Below are positions 43,972 to 53,253 of a DNA stretch of 64,000 nt, one piece after another. The notes under the pieces were generated by a model. That model was not told where the DNA came from. It searched no databases and saw only the letters and a list, made by a program, of their open reading frames with translations. Location of the stretch: NCBI GenBank assembly GCA_964548175.1, contig CAZJQS010000009.1:58537-122536 (forward strand), in the 5' to 3' direction. Source of the stretch: JANQPA01 sp964548175. Its GTDB lineage: Bacteria > Bacteroidota > Bacteroidia > Chitinophagales > Saprospiraceae. A program made the translations under genes and the position numbers. The number at the start of each line of letters is the position of its first letter. The first letter of the stretch is position 1.

Positions 43972-45681
43972 TTACACCTCCTCCGGATCATTGCCTCCCT
44001 GCAGGAAGTCCTGGTATTCTTTCAGCTCGCTCCACTTGCCCGCCGCCGCCAGTTCCGCCTGTTTAGGCCAGGTACTTGGGTTTGCGAGGCGGAAACGAGA
44101 GCCTGCTTCTGTCAGGATCTCCTCCAGCCGGCTGACCTCCGTACCGGCCAGGTCGGACCAGGTATTGACGCCGCCGTTTTTAAGCAATTCAGAGATTTTC
44201 GGACCGATACCTTCGATGATGGTCAGGTCTTCCGGGTTGTTGGAAAAGCCCAGCTTGGTCATGGCCAGCTTAGCCACCTTTGACGGGTTATCCATATCGC
44301 CGGTATTTTCGCGGCCCGCGTCCAGGAATTGCTGAAAGACGATGAGTTCTTTCCACTTGTCGTTTGCAGCCAGCTTAGCTTGCTTGGGCCAGGATTCCGG
44401 ATTATGCATCTGGTAGCGGGAACCTGCGGCAGCCAGGATATCATTCAGTTCCTCGGCGGTTTTTTCCGCTAATCCAGCCCAGGTCGTAATGCCTGCCTCT
44501 TTGAGCAGTTTTTCTATCTTGGGCCCGATGCCCTCAACGATTTGTAGATTATCGTTCTCGAATACCCCGGCGTAGCTGAGATTAATATCATTATCTCTGG
44601 GTTCGGGTATTCCCGATTTCCTCAATTTTTCCACCATCATGGACACTTTGGAAGGGGTGTCAAAATCGCCGGTATTGTCTCTGCCGCCGTCCAGGAATTT
44701 TTGATACTCGACCAGCTCCTTCCAATTACCCTGAGCGGCCAGCTCGGCTTGTCGTGGCCAGGTATTTGTTTTCAGAACCCGGAAGCCGGAGCTTTCCTTC
44801 AATAAGAGCTCTTTCAATTCTTCCGGCGTTTTTCCTGAAAGTTGCGTCCAGTTGGAGATCCCTGCTTTTTTCAGGGCAGCCTCCGCTTTAGGGCCTATTC
44901 CCTCCAGCACTTGCAGGTTGTCGGCGGTCAACCAGGTATTGTAATCGTCATAATTATCGGTTTGCCCCGCTTTAGCGGCATAGAATAGCTGGAGTTTGGA
45001 AACGTCATCTTCGCCCAATGCTTTTTGAAGGAGAATAAGATCGTCCCACTTACCTCCATTGGCAAGGCCGGCCTGCTGAATCCAACTGGTGTAATCGAGG
45101 CCTTCATACTCGTGGCCTGCATCTGACATAATCCCGGCGAGTTCTTCCGGCGTTTTCCCCGCCAGATTCCCCCATGTATTGATGCCCTGGCTGCGAAGCA
45201 CTTTTTCGATACCAGGATCAATACCTTCGATCAGTCTAAGATCAGTAGGTTCCAGAACGGCGTCATAATCTATAGTAGTTGTTCCTTTGGACGCTTCAGA
45301 AGAAACGGATGCTTTACCTGCCGGAAGATCTTGCTTATCGCCTTTCATTTCTTCGATCTGGGCTTTAAGCATGATCTTATCCCCCTCCAGGGAATTTATG
45401 GAGGCGCGCAAGGCCGTATTGTCTTTTTTGATCTCGTCCAGCTGATACCTCAGGCCCGCCAGATCTGTTTTTAAAGTAGTGATCTCTTTTTCCTTTTCTT
45501 TGCGAGCAGCGATTTCTTTGTCTCTTTCCTTTTGGATTTGATTTACCATTTTTTTGTAGCGAGACCAGATCAAATACCCCAGCAACAGGCCGATCAGCAA
45601 GGGGACCAGCATAGCAAGCAACCACCAGGGAAGAAAACAAGTCTCGGAAAAGATGTCTAACAATAATATATTGAATTGCAT
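43972..45681 (-). CDS. Membrane-anchored coiled-coil protein with four helix-hairpin-helix-like repeats
   Basis: This 569-residue protein has one transmembrane segment (about 18-40), a coiled coil (about 45-115) and a short Ser/Thr linker. Four repeats of 76-80 residues follow at about 147-222, 254-333, 377-456 and 485-563. Each starts with LxxxEGIGPKxExxLKxAGIxTWxxLA, then ELxxIL-AG-RF, and ends with WPKQAELAAxGKWxELxxYQxFL. The GIGP core is a helix-hairpin-helix motif resembling DUF4332-type repeats. Such motifs bind DNA or proteins, but the function of this family is not established. It is in an operon with the OmpA-like gene (21-bp gap). The orientation of the repeats relative to the membrane is uncertain. 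The first repeat has GIDP instead of GIGP. Confidence 0.75.
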   Translation of the reverse strand: MQFNILLLDIFSETCFLPWWLLAMLVPLLIGLLLGYLIWSRYKKMVNQIQKERDKEIAARKEKEKEITTLKTDLAGLRYQLDEIKKDNTALRASINSLEGDKIMLKAQIEEMKGDKQDLPAGKASVSSEASKGTTTIDYDAVLEPTDLRLIEGIDPGIEKVLRSQGINTWGNLAGKTPEELAGIMSDAGHEYEGLDYTSWIQQAGLANGGKWDDLILLQKALGEDDVSKLQLFYAAKAGQTDNYDDYNTWLTADNLQVLEGIGPKAEAALKKAGISNWTQLSGKTPEELKELLLKESSGFRVLKTNTWPRQAELAAQGNWKELVEYQKFLDGGRDNTGDFDTPSKVSMMVEKLRKSGIPEPRDNDINLSYAGVFENDNLQIVEGIGPKIEKLLKEAGITTWAGLAEKTAEELNDILAAAGSRYQMHNPESWPKQAKLAANDKWKELIVFQQFLDAGRENTGDMDNPSKVAKLAMTKLGFSNNPEDLTIIEGIGPKISELLKNGGVNTWSDLAGTEVSRLEEILTEAGSRFRLANPSTWPKQAELAAAGKWSELKEYQDFLQGGNDPEEV

Positions 45682-45702
45682 AATGGTAGTGTTTTCTATT
45701 TG

Positions 45703-46872
45703 TTATTTGGATTCATTTTCTTGTTTGATCAATCGAACTTCCACTCTGCGATTCTCATGCCTTCCTTCTTCAGTGGTATTAAGAGCCACAGCCTGTGTTT
45801 CTCCTTTACTTTCCACGTTGATCTGTCCTGCAGGAACCCCCTTGTTGATGAGGATCAACCGTATCTGCTGTGCCCGACGCAGTCCCAGATCCATATTGTA
45901 TTCGGAAGTACCGGTATCATCGGTATGGCCGGTCAGTCGAACAGCCTCACCGGTTTCCTTAACCCGCTGGGCCAGTTTTTGGAGGTATTCATCCACGGCA
46001 GGATCATAGTCTTTCTCAACGGAATTATAAGGGAAACGTATGATGATCCGGTCAGCGAGTTCTTCGACTGTTTCACTGATGGTTTCTTCCGTAGAGATCC
46101 ACTCGAACTGAGCAGCCTGGAAATAGTGATCCCGGGCATAAGCAATATTCTGATCCGCCCGGGCCCTCAGGCGAATGCGCTCCTCGGGAAGGTCGGCAAA
46201 GAATTGCTCCCGGATCAAACGTGCTCTTTCCAGCCCGATGTTCTGCTCTACCGTCGTTTCTCCTTCGTAGTATAATCCGGTGATCTCCAGAATGTCGTTT
46301 CCAGAGGACAAAGCCATAATGGAATCGATTTTGCCCTTTATCCCCTCACCGGCAAAGGGTTTTGGGTTCATCCAAAGAAAGGCCAGCGGATAATCATTTA
46401 CCGGTTCGATATGATCAAAGGCGGTAGCCCGGAAATAGCCTTCCCTGGCGCCCTCAGGTTCCGGGCTCATTGCTGAAGACATCAAGCGAACCTGCGATCG
46501 CGGCAGTTCGCCGAATAATTGGGAACGGACCCTTTCGGCCCTGGCCATGCCCATATCGTCGAAGCCCTCAGGTGCAGCCTCCTCCTGGAAATACTTACCC
46601 GTAATGGTGAGTATCCTGGTCTCGCTGGTCTGCCCAACCAGGCTGTCCCGGATCGCTTCAAAAGTTGGTTTAACGAAAGGGGTATCGTTGGCCCAGGAAA
46701 AAGACAGTTCGTAGGGATTGTCGGCGCCGGGCGGGACAATGATCACGGCTTCTTCCTGCTCACCGCAGGGCGGACACAGGGTGTCGTAACATCCCCGATA
46801 AACCAACACCGTATACAATACCCACGAAAGGAGAAGGAAAAGAATCAAAAGATTCCTGGTAGTTGTTGTCAT
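45703..46872 (-). CDS. OmpA-like peptidoglycan-binding protein with tandem OmpA-like modules
   Basis: The start at 46872 (MTTTTRNLLILFLLLSW) gives about 389 residues with a single N-terminal membrane anchor; an upstream start at 46956 would add 28 unlikely residues. The C-terminal domain (about 285-385) is a clear OmpA domain (LTGHTDDTGTSEYN, GLRRAQQIR, GRHENRRVEV), which binds diaminopimelate in peptidoglycan. Two preceding segments (about 60-150 and 165-255) look like degenerate copies: LTITGKYF...GMARAERVRSQL and LEITGLYY...GLERARLIREQF. It is the first gene of the operon with the HhH-repeat protein. It probably holds the complex to the cell wall; this is inference. Confidence 0.85.
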   Translation of the reverse strand: MTTTTRNLLILFLLLSWVLYTVLVYRGCYDTLCPPCGEQEEAVIIVPPGADNPYELSFSWANDTPFVKPTFEAIRDSLVGQTSETRILTITGKYFQEEAAPEGFDDMGMARAERVRSQLFGELPRSQVRLMSSAMSPEPEGAREGYFRATAFDHIEPVNDYPLAFLWMNPKPFAGEGIKGKIDSIMALSSGNDILEITGLYYEGETTVEQNIGLERARLIREQFFADLPEERIRLRARADQNIAYARDHYFQAAQFEWISTEETISETVEELADRIIIRFPYNSVEKDYDPAVDEYLQKLAQRVKETGEAVRLTGHTDDTGTSEYNMDLGLRRAQQIRLILINKGVPAGQINVESKGETQAVALNTTEEGRHENRRVEVRLIKQENESK

Positions 46873-47096
46873 AAGGTATAGGGTATTTTTGAACAATCTA
46901 CTTTCAGGATTGGGTAAAAACCAGCATGGAGCACAATGGCTTTTTTCACCCCCCATTCCTTTTATTGCTCACCAATTTAACAAATTTTTAAAACTATTTT
47001 CTATTGATTTTTGTATCATAGAAGAAATCCAGGGGCTACTATAGAAGGAGGCGTCCTACATGTCTCATTGTATATTCCATTATGTACAATTTTCCG

Positions 47097-47104
47097 TATA
47101 TTTG
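47097..47104 (+). promoter_or_regulatory. Candidate -7 box for ffh
   Basis: TATATTTG matches TAnnTTTG exactly, 40 nt before the ffh ATG. No clear TTTG occurs 19-21 nt upstream. Confidence 0.4.
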
Positions 47105-47144
47105 CAGGCATTCCTGAAATCGTGTACCAAAAGAGAAAAAAATA

Positions 47145-48527
47145 ATGTTTGATAATTTAAGTGAACGTTTGGAAGGGGCCTTTAAGTCCTTCAGAGGAGA
47201 ACACAAGCTAACGGAGCTTAACATTGCCCAGTCCATCAAAGAGATCCGAAGAGCATTGGTCGCAGCTGACGTTAACTACAAGATCGCCAAAGAGTTTACG
47301 GATAACGTCAAGGATAAGGCGCTGGGCACTGAGAACATATTGTCCTCGGTAAAGCCGGGCCAGCTTATGGTGAAGATCGTTCAGGACGAGTTGACCGAGC
47401 TCATGGGAGGCGAGGCTGCCGATATCGACCTGAAAAGCAAGCCCTCGGTCATCCTGATCGCCGGATTACAGGGATCCGGTAAAACAACTTTTTCAGGTAA
47501 ACTAGCTAATTTCCTGAAAACCAAGAAAAAGAAAAGTCCTTTATTGGTAGCTTGTGACGTGTATCGCCCTGCCGCGATCAATCAGTTAAGTGTTCTTGGA
47601 GAACAGATCGGCGTTCCGGTGTATAAAGAAGAAGCCAACCAGGATCCTGTTGCGATTGCCCTGAAAGCCATCGGCCACGCCAAAGACCACAATCACGATG
47701 TGGTGATCGTGGATACCGCGGGTCGTCTGAGTATAGACGAGGCCATGATGAAGGAGATATCCAACATACGGGATGCCATCCTGCCTAACGAGACCTTGTT
47801 CGTAGTGGACTCTATGACCGGCCAGGACGCCGTTAACACCGCCGAAGCATTTAATGATGTTATTGACTACGACGGCGTGGTGCTGACCAAACTGGATGGC
47901 GACACCCGTGGTGGAGCCGCCCTGTCGATCAAATATACCGTCGGAAAACCCATCAAATTCGTCAGCGCAGGAGAAAAAATGGACGCACTGGATGTGTTTT
48001 ATCCCGACCGTATGGCGCAGCGTATTCTGGGAATGGGGGACATCACTTCTTTCGTGGAAAAAGCCCAGGAACAGTTTGACGAGAAGGAAGCCAAGCGGCT
48101 GGAGAAAAAGATCCGGAAAAACAAATTCGACTTCGATGACTTCCATGCTCAGATCAACCAGATCCGCAAGATGGGCGATATCAAAAGCTTAATGAAAATG
48201 ATCCCCGGCATGGGTAAAATTGCCAAAAACCTGGACATTGACAACAGCGCTTTCAAAAAAGTCGAAGCCATTATCCAATCCATGACCCCTGATGAACGGG
48301 CCAATCCCGACCTGATCAACATCAGCCGGAAGCGCCGGATCGCCGGAGGATGCGGTCAAAACCTGGACGATATCAACCGCTTCATCAAGCAATTCAATGA
48401 AATGAAAAAGATGATGCACAAAATGAGTAAAGCACCTGGCTTTGCACCCGGAGGACCCGCTCCTACCGCAGGAAGTGATGGAGGCGGACGTCTTTCAAAG
48501 ATCAGAAGAAAAAAGAAGAGAAGATAA
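47145..48527 (+). CDS. ffh: Signal recognition particle protein Ffh
   Basis: The 460-residue protein binds signal sequences and, with 4.5S RNA and FtsY, delivers nascent membrane proteins to the translocon. N domain helices occupy 1-90. The GTPase G domain follows with G1 GLQGSGKTTF, the DTAGRLS switch and TKLDGDTRGGA. The Met-rich M domain fills about 305-460 (MIPGMGKIAKN, MTPDERANPD, SRKRRIAGGCG and a tail rich in Met and Lys). All expected parts are present, so it should be functional. The M16 peptidase gene starts 6 bp after its stop codon. Cytoplasmic. Confidence 0.97.
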   Translation: MFDNLSERLEGAFKSFRGEHKLTELNIAQSIKEIRRALVAADVNYKIAKEFTDNVKDKALGTENILSSVKPGQLMVKIVQDELTELMGGEAADIDLKSKPSVILIAGLQGSGKTTFSGKLANFLKTKKKKSPLLVACDVYRPAAINQLSVLGEQIGVPVYKEEANQDPVAIALKAIGHAKDHNHDVVIVDTAGRLSIDEAMMKEISNIRDAILPNETLFVVDSMTGQDAVNTAEAFNDVIDYDGVVLTKLDGDTRGGAALSIKYTVGKPIKFVSAGEKMDALDVFYPDRMAQRILGMGDITSFVEKAQEQFDEKEAKRLEKKIRKNKFDFDDFHAQINQIRKMGDIKSLMKMIPGMGKIAKNLDIDNSAFKKVEAIIQSMTPDERANPDLINISRKRRIAGGCGQNLDDINRFIKQFNEMKKMMHKMSKAPGFAPGGPAPTAGSDGGGRLSKIRRKKKRR

Positions 48528-48533
48528 TGGCTT

Positions 48534-51341
48534 ATGTGGAAACTTAAGTGGTGGTGCGTAGCGGGTTTATTGCTTGTTTGTGTCTTTTTACGGGGCCAGA
48601 AAGATAACTCCCTACCCTTCCATCCTGATGTTCTCATCGGACAACTCGATAACGGACTAACCTATTACCTTCAAGCCAATAACAAACCCGAAGACCGCGT
48701 AGAACTGCGACTGGGCATCAAAGCTGGTTCGCTCCAGGAAGAAGAACACCAGCTCGGTCTGGCGCATTTCGTTGAACATATGGCTTTTAACGGCTCTGCT
48801 CACTTTGAAAAAAATGAACTGATCGAGTACCTGGAAAGCACCGGCATGCGATTTGGTCCGGACCTGAATGCTTACACTAGTTTCGACCAGACCGTTTACC
48901 TGCTGCAAGCTCGTACCGACAGCGCAAAATACCTCGATAAAGCTTTACTTATACTCGAAGACTGGGCCTCCGGCCTGAGCTTTGATCCCGAAGAAGTCGA
49001 AAAAGAACGGGGCGTGGTGGTCTCCGAATGGCGCACCCGGCTCAGTCCGGAACAACGCCTCAGGCAACAGTACCTGCCCATCATTTACCAGGACTCCAGG
49101 TACGCCGAACGCCTCCCCATAGGAAACCCGGAGATCATCGAAAAAGCACCGCTGACTGCCATTACTTCTTTTTACAATGATTGGTACCGCCCTGACCTGA
49201 TGGGGCTTATCATTGTGGGCGATATTGATGTCGAAAAAATGGAGGCGGAGGTCAAAAAAAGATTCAGTCGTCTTCAAAACCCAGCCATCCCTAAAAAAAG
49301 ACTCAGCTACGATATCCCCAAACATGAAGCCCCTCGCTTTGCCATCTTTTCTGACAAGGAGGCCCCTTTTACCGAAATAGAGCTCATCATTAAACATGAG
49401 CGAACGCCACTGGAAAACAAAACCCAGCTTAAACAACACATTGCCCACAGCCTCTACAACCGTATGCTGAACAGTCGCATGCAGGAGATTCAGCGACTGC
49501 CTGACCCTCCCTTTACTTTTGCCTATTCCGGCTATGGGCGCGACCTGGGGCCGCTGGACGCTTACCGGATGTCTGCCTTTGTCCGGGAAGGCGCAGCTCT
49601 TGAAGGGCTGGGCGCCGTTCTGAAAGCCACCCGGAGAGCTCAATTGCACGGCTTCACCCAAAGCGAGCTGGACCGGCAAAAAGCGGTCTTGCTCAACAAC
49701 CTGGAACAAACCTTCAACGAAAAAGACAAAATATCCTCTGATGTATGGGCCGGACGCAACCTCAATCACTTCATGGAGGGAGGCCCCCTCTTTTCCCCGG
49801 AGCAAAACCTGCGCATCCATCAGGAAATACTGCCGGAGATCACTCTGGAAGACATCAACCGGCTTCCTGATCAATGGCTGAAAGCAGACAACAGGGTTTT
49901 CGTAGTCACCGGCCCTCAAAAAGAAGCTACCCCACTGCCTGATGAAGAAGACCTGCTCCGGCTTGTTGATTCCATCTGGCAACTTGAGCCGGCGCCTTTT
50001 AAAGACACCGTCATCAATGCCCCCCTCATCGATACGGTCTTAAGCGCTGTTCCGGTGGTGGAAGAAAAACAAATACCGGAACTGGGCATCATAGAATGGA
50101 CACTGGAGAATGGAGTCCGGGTCATCCTAAAGCCCACCAATTTCCGCAACGACGAAATATTAATGTCGGGTTTTAGTCCGGGAGGACATTCCGTTTACCC
50201 CGACAGCATGTTCCGCTCGGCCGACGTGGCGGCGTTCCTTGTTTCCCAAAGCGGCGTCGGTCCTTTCGGTTATCTGGAGAAGGAAAAAGTCTTAGCGGGC
50301 AAAAGGGTCAGTGTTTCTCCTTATATCAGCGAATCTTATGAAGGCATTTCGGGAAATAGTGAAGTGGCCGAACTGGAGACGATGCTGCAATTGACTTACC
50401 TTTATTTTACCGCTCCAAAGAAAAACGAGCAATTGTTCGAGTCCTATATAAAAAGACAGGAATCGATCGTGCAAAACATGTACAACAATCCTTATTATCA
50501 TTTTGCCGACCTCAAAAACCGACTCAAGTACGGCAGCCACCCCAGGAAGCAGACCATCAGCATGGAGGAAGTGCAGAAGATAGAACTGGATGAAGCTTTT
50601 CAAATCTATACTGATCGCTTTGCCGATGCGGGTGACTTCACCTTCGTTTTTGTCGGCAATTTCTCACCTGAAACGGTTAAACCTTTGGTCAGCACTTACC
50701 TGGGTAATCTTCCCGTGCTTGGCAGAAATGAAAACTGGAAAAACACTCATTCCGGCCTGCAAAAAGGATTGATCGATACCGTTGTTTATAAAGGTCAGGC
50801 TGAGAAATCGTTAGTGGAAATCATTTATCATGGCGAATTAACCGAGGAAAACTTCCGTTTTGCTTTCAGTGCTTTGACCACTATTTTCAGAGACCGGCTC
50901 CGGGAATCATTGCGGGAAGAAAAAGGAGGGGTCTACACAGTTAATGTAAGACCTGCAGCCTCCAGGGTGCCTGACTCTACTTACCGCATTACGCTCTCTT
51001 TCAACTGCGCGCCCAAAGCGGTACATGAATTGATCGATCTCATTGATCTGGAAGCCGAACGCTTAAAATCGGAAGAGGTGGAGGAGAAGGAGTTGTCAAC
51101 CATTAAAGAAAAATTCCGTCAATCCAGAATATCAGACCTTAAGGAAAATCAGTTCTGGCTGTCCCAATTGTCTGCCCGCTACAGATACGATTTACCACTT
51201 GAGAACATTTTACTGGAGCAACTCGAAAAACTGCTTGATCAACTCACCCCTGAAAGCATCCGGCAGGCTGCTCAAACTTATTTAAGTAAGGAAAACTATA
51301 TTGAGTTAATCCTTTTCCCGGAAGAATTCAAGGATAAATAA
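48534..51341 (+). CDS. M16-family zinc metallopeptidase (secreted, insulinase-type)
   Basis: The 935-residue protein has an N-terminal hydrophobic signal (about 7-20) and four M16-type domains in tandem halves. The active site is the inverted zinc motif HFVEH (residues 78-82); the third metal ligand is probably a Glu in VEKERGVVVSE, about 75 residues later. The second half (about 500-935) lacks the HxxEH motif, as is normal for the inactive partner domain, and includes the substrate-binding R/Y-like region near SLREEKGGVYTVNV. It probably degrades peptides or processes exported proteins in the periplasm. It lies 6 bp after ffh, so it is very likely co-transcribed. Confidence 0.92.
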   Translation: MWKLKWWCVAGLLLVCVFLRGQKDNSLPFHPDVLIGQLDNGLTYYLQANNKPEDRVELRLGIKAGSLQEEEHQLGLAHFVEHMAFNGSAHFEKNELIEYLESTGMRFGPDLNAYTSFDQTVYLLQARTDSAKYLDKALLILEDWASGLSFDPEEVEKERGVVVSEWRTRLSPEQRLRQQYLPIIYQDSRYAERLPIGNPEIIEKAPLTAITSFYNDWYRPDLMGLIIVGDIDVEKMEAEVKKRFSRLQNPAIPKKRLSYDIPKHEAPRFAIFSDKEAPFTEIELIIKHERTPLENKTQLKQHIAHSLYNRMLNSRMQEIQRLPDPPFTFAYSGYGRDLGPLDAYRMSAFVREGAALEGLGAVLKATRRAQLHGFTQSELDRQKAVLLNNLEQTFNEKDKISSDVWAGRNLNHFMEGGPLFSPEQNLRIHQEILPEITLEDINRLPDQWLKADNRVFVVTGPQKEATPLPDEEDLLRLVDSIWQLEPAPFKDTVINAPLIDTVLSAVPVVEEKQIPELGIIEWTLENGVRVILKPTNFRNDEILMSGFSPGGHSVYPDSMFRSADVAAFLVSQSGVGPFGYLEKEKVLAGKRVSVSPYISESYEGISGNSEVAELETMLQLTYLYFTAPKKNEQLFESYIKRQESIVQNMYNNPYYHFADLKNRLKYGSHPRKQTISMEEVQKIELDEAFQIYTDRFADAGDFTFVFVGNFSPETVKPLVSTYLGNLPVLGRNENWKNTHSGLQKGLIDTVVYKGQAEKSLVEIIYHGELTEENFRFAFSALTTIFRDRLRESLREEKGGVYTVNVRPAASRVPDSTYRITLSFNCAPKAVHELIDLIDLEAERLKSEEVEEKELSTIKEKFRQSRISDLKENQFWLSQLSARYRYDLPLENILLEQLEKLLDQLTPESIRQAAQTYLSKENYIELILFPEEFKDK

Positions 51342-51386
51342 ACACTTCAATTTTTATCCGACTTAAAGGATAACTCGTGTTTTTAA

Positions 51387-52919
51387 TTATTTCTCCACGA
51401 CTGCCTTTACCGCTTCATACGGAAAGATCAGCTTACCTGTCCGGTAAGTGTCTTTAGTTTCCTTTCCGGTATTTTTCAAGATATTATAAGCCTGTTCAGT
51501 TGTCAGTTCCGGCTTAATGGACTTCATCAAAGCGACCAGGCCTGCCACGTAAGGGCAAGACATGGACGTTCCGTTATAGGAATTGTATTTATTCCCTGGA
51601 ATGGTCGAATAGATCTGGACGCCGGGAGCAGCGATGCCCATGGTCACGTCGGTTATGAAATTGGAGAAAGCGGCTCTGTTCAGGTCCTGATCGATAGCGC
51701 TGACTGTGATCAAGCCTTTGGAGTTGGCCGGAGCATAATTTTTGGCGTTGTCATTAGAATTCCCTGCGGAAGCCAGGACGATGGCGCCGGCGTCGCGGGC
51801 ATACTGTATGGCTTTTTCGTAGGCTCTTTGTTTAGACTGGTTAGATCGGCCGCCCAAAGACATGGAGATCACATCAGCTCCACGGTCGGCTGCTTCAATG
51901 ATGCCGCTGATGATCGACTTTTGGGTTCCGGAGCCCATTGCGCTCAACACTTTGATGCTGGTGACCTGAACGAAATTATTATCTGGCGCATAGGAAGCGA
52001 TGCCCAGGCCGTTATTCGACACGGAAGCGGCGATGCCTGCACAATGAGTGCCATGTCCACGAGGATCGTCATCGTATTTGCGTTTAGTTGATGTGTAGTT
52101 ATCGCTGATGTCTTCATGTTTGGAATCGATGCCGGTATCCAGAATGGCGATCAGTGTTTCCTTTTGGGGTTGTATGTTATTGGAACGCAGGTATTCATAC
52201 AGTTTATCCATTTCCATGGCGTCAAAGCTCCACAGGTATTCGATTCCCGGATCGTTGAGACCATATTTACGGCGGATCTTTTCAGGCATTCTGTTCCCTG
52301 CGGGGTCATCGATCTGGATGACTTCGTTTTCTTCCAACCACTCCACAGCATTGAGTTTGGACAGCGCCTTTTTTATTCTCGGCAACCGGTGAAGTTTTTC
52401 ATTCGGAATATCGATCACGAGATAATTATCTAGGATCGTCTCGTATTTTCTTTCGGGGAAAAAGGCACGGGAAGCCTCCAGGTCGTATTTTTTCAGTACC
52501 CGGTCCAACCCTGCGGCGGAGGCGCCTTCTTTAAACTCGAGCAATAATTCGCCCTCCGGGGACAGTTCCGCCAGGGAATTATCGTAATAAGGAAAGGTAT
52601 AGCTCAGTTCGTTGCGCATGATGAACAACATGGCCAGGGCCCAGATGATGACAACCAGGGCGATGGCTTTTTTGATACGGAATAAGAGCATGAACACTAC
52701 GCCACTCGCCGCCAGGATCATGAGATCCCTGAAGACCGTTTTCATTTTATAGTCTACCGGCGCCACGGACCATATCAATCCAGCCGCGTAGACGACTACT
52801 GCGATCCAGAAACCTCTTTTCAGTTGTTTCAGCGGGGCCTTTTTTTCTTGAGCGAAAAACCAGCCCGCCAGTATCAGAGACATAGCTACAAAGCCGATAA
52901 TATAAAGAGATGCAAACAT
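51387..52919 (-). CDS. S8 subtilisin-like protease with four N-terminal transmembrane segments
   Basis: The 510-residue protein has four hydrophobic helices at about 3-23, 37-55, 64-80 and 84-100. A region of about 110-205 resembles an I9-type inhibitor propeptide in length and position (ELLLEFKEGAS...VEWLEENEVIQ). The catalytic domain (about 235-505) contains all three motifs: Asp in LIAILDTGIDS, His in GHGTHCAGIA, and Ser in NGTSMSCPYVAG. The membrane anchor is unusual, since most subtilases are secreted soluble enzymes. Placement of the catalytic domain (cytosol or periplasm) depends on topology and is unresolved; a periplasmic side is more likely. A TAAATTTG box on the minus strand at 52949-52956 may be its promoter. 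Confidence 0.88.
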   Translation of the reverse strand: MFASLYIIGFVAMSLILAGWFFAQEKKAPLKQLKRGFWIAVVVYAAGLIWSVAPVDYKMKTVFRDLMILAASGVVFMLLFRIKKAIALVVIIWALAMLFIMRNELSYTFPYYDNSLAELSPEGELLLEFKEGASAAGLDRVLKKYDLEASRAFFPERKYETILDNYLVIDIPNEKLHRLPRIKKALSKLNAVEWLEENEVIQIDDPAGNRMPEKIRRKYGLNDPGIEYLWSFDAMEMDKLYEYLRSNNIQPQKETLIAILDTGIDSKHEDISDNYTSTKRKYDDDPRGHGTHCAGIAASVSNNGLGIASYAPDNNFVQVTSIKVLSAMGSGTQKSIISGIIEAADRGADVISMSLGGRSNQSKQRAYEKAIQYARDAGAIVLASAGNSNDNAKNYAPANSKGLITVSAIDQDLNRAAFSNFITDVTMGIAAPGVQIYSTIPGNKYNSYNGTSMSCPYVAGLVALMKSIKPELTTEQAYNILKNTGKETKDTYRTGKLIFPYEAVKAVVEK

Positions 52920-53253
52920 TGATAGAAGTTTATTATTTATGATATAACCAAATTTAGGATAAAAAGGTCAAATATGCCAGTGAATTAGACCAGACTCCTG
53001 AAGCTTATCGAAGAAGGGGATTAACTGGGCCATTCATTCAACCTCTCCACCGTTATAAGTGTTAATGTGAGATGGAAAGTAAAAGTCAGCTGCTATTTGC
53101 TTCCTATTTGTGATTCACATTACGCGCAGACTTAGCGATTATTTTTATTTTTGCGTTTGCGAAAACGAAAAGTAAGGACCAACTGAGCAACTTCTCGCGC
53201 CAGCGGTTTTGTTCAACTCATTTTGAAGCAAACTTTATCAAAACAAAACAAAT
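52920..53253. other. Divergent intergenic region between the subtilase gene and trxB
   Basis: These 334 bases hold two weak promoter-like boxes: TAAATTTG on the minus strand at 52949-52956, 30 nt before the subtilase start, and TATTTTTG on the plus strand at 53146-53153, 101 nt before trxB. Neither has a good -33 partner. No gene, RNA or repeat was recognised. Confidence 0.5.
52949..52956 (-). promoter_or_regulatory. Candidate -7 box for the subtilase gene
   Basis: The minus strand reads TAAATTTG, an exact TAnnTTTG match, 30 nt before the start codon; no good TTTG partner was found. Confidence 0.35.

Noticed and set aside
48945..49982. 345-residue minus-strand open frame
   Set aside because: It lies wholly antisense to the M16 peptidase gene, which has clear catalytic motifs; the antisense product has no recognisable family or signal.
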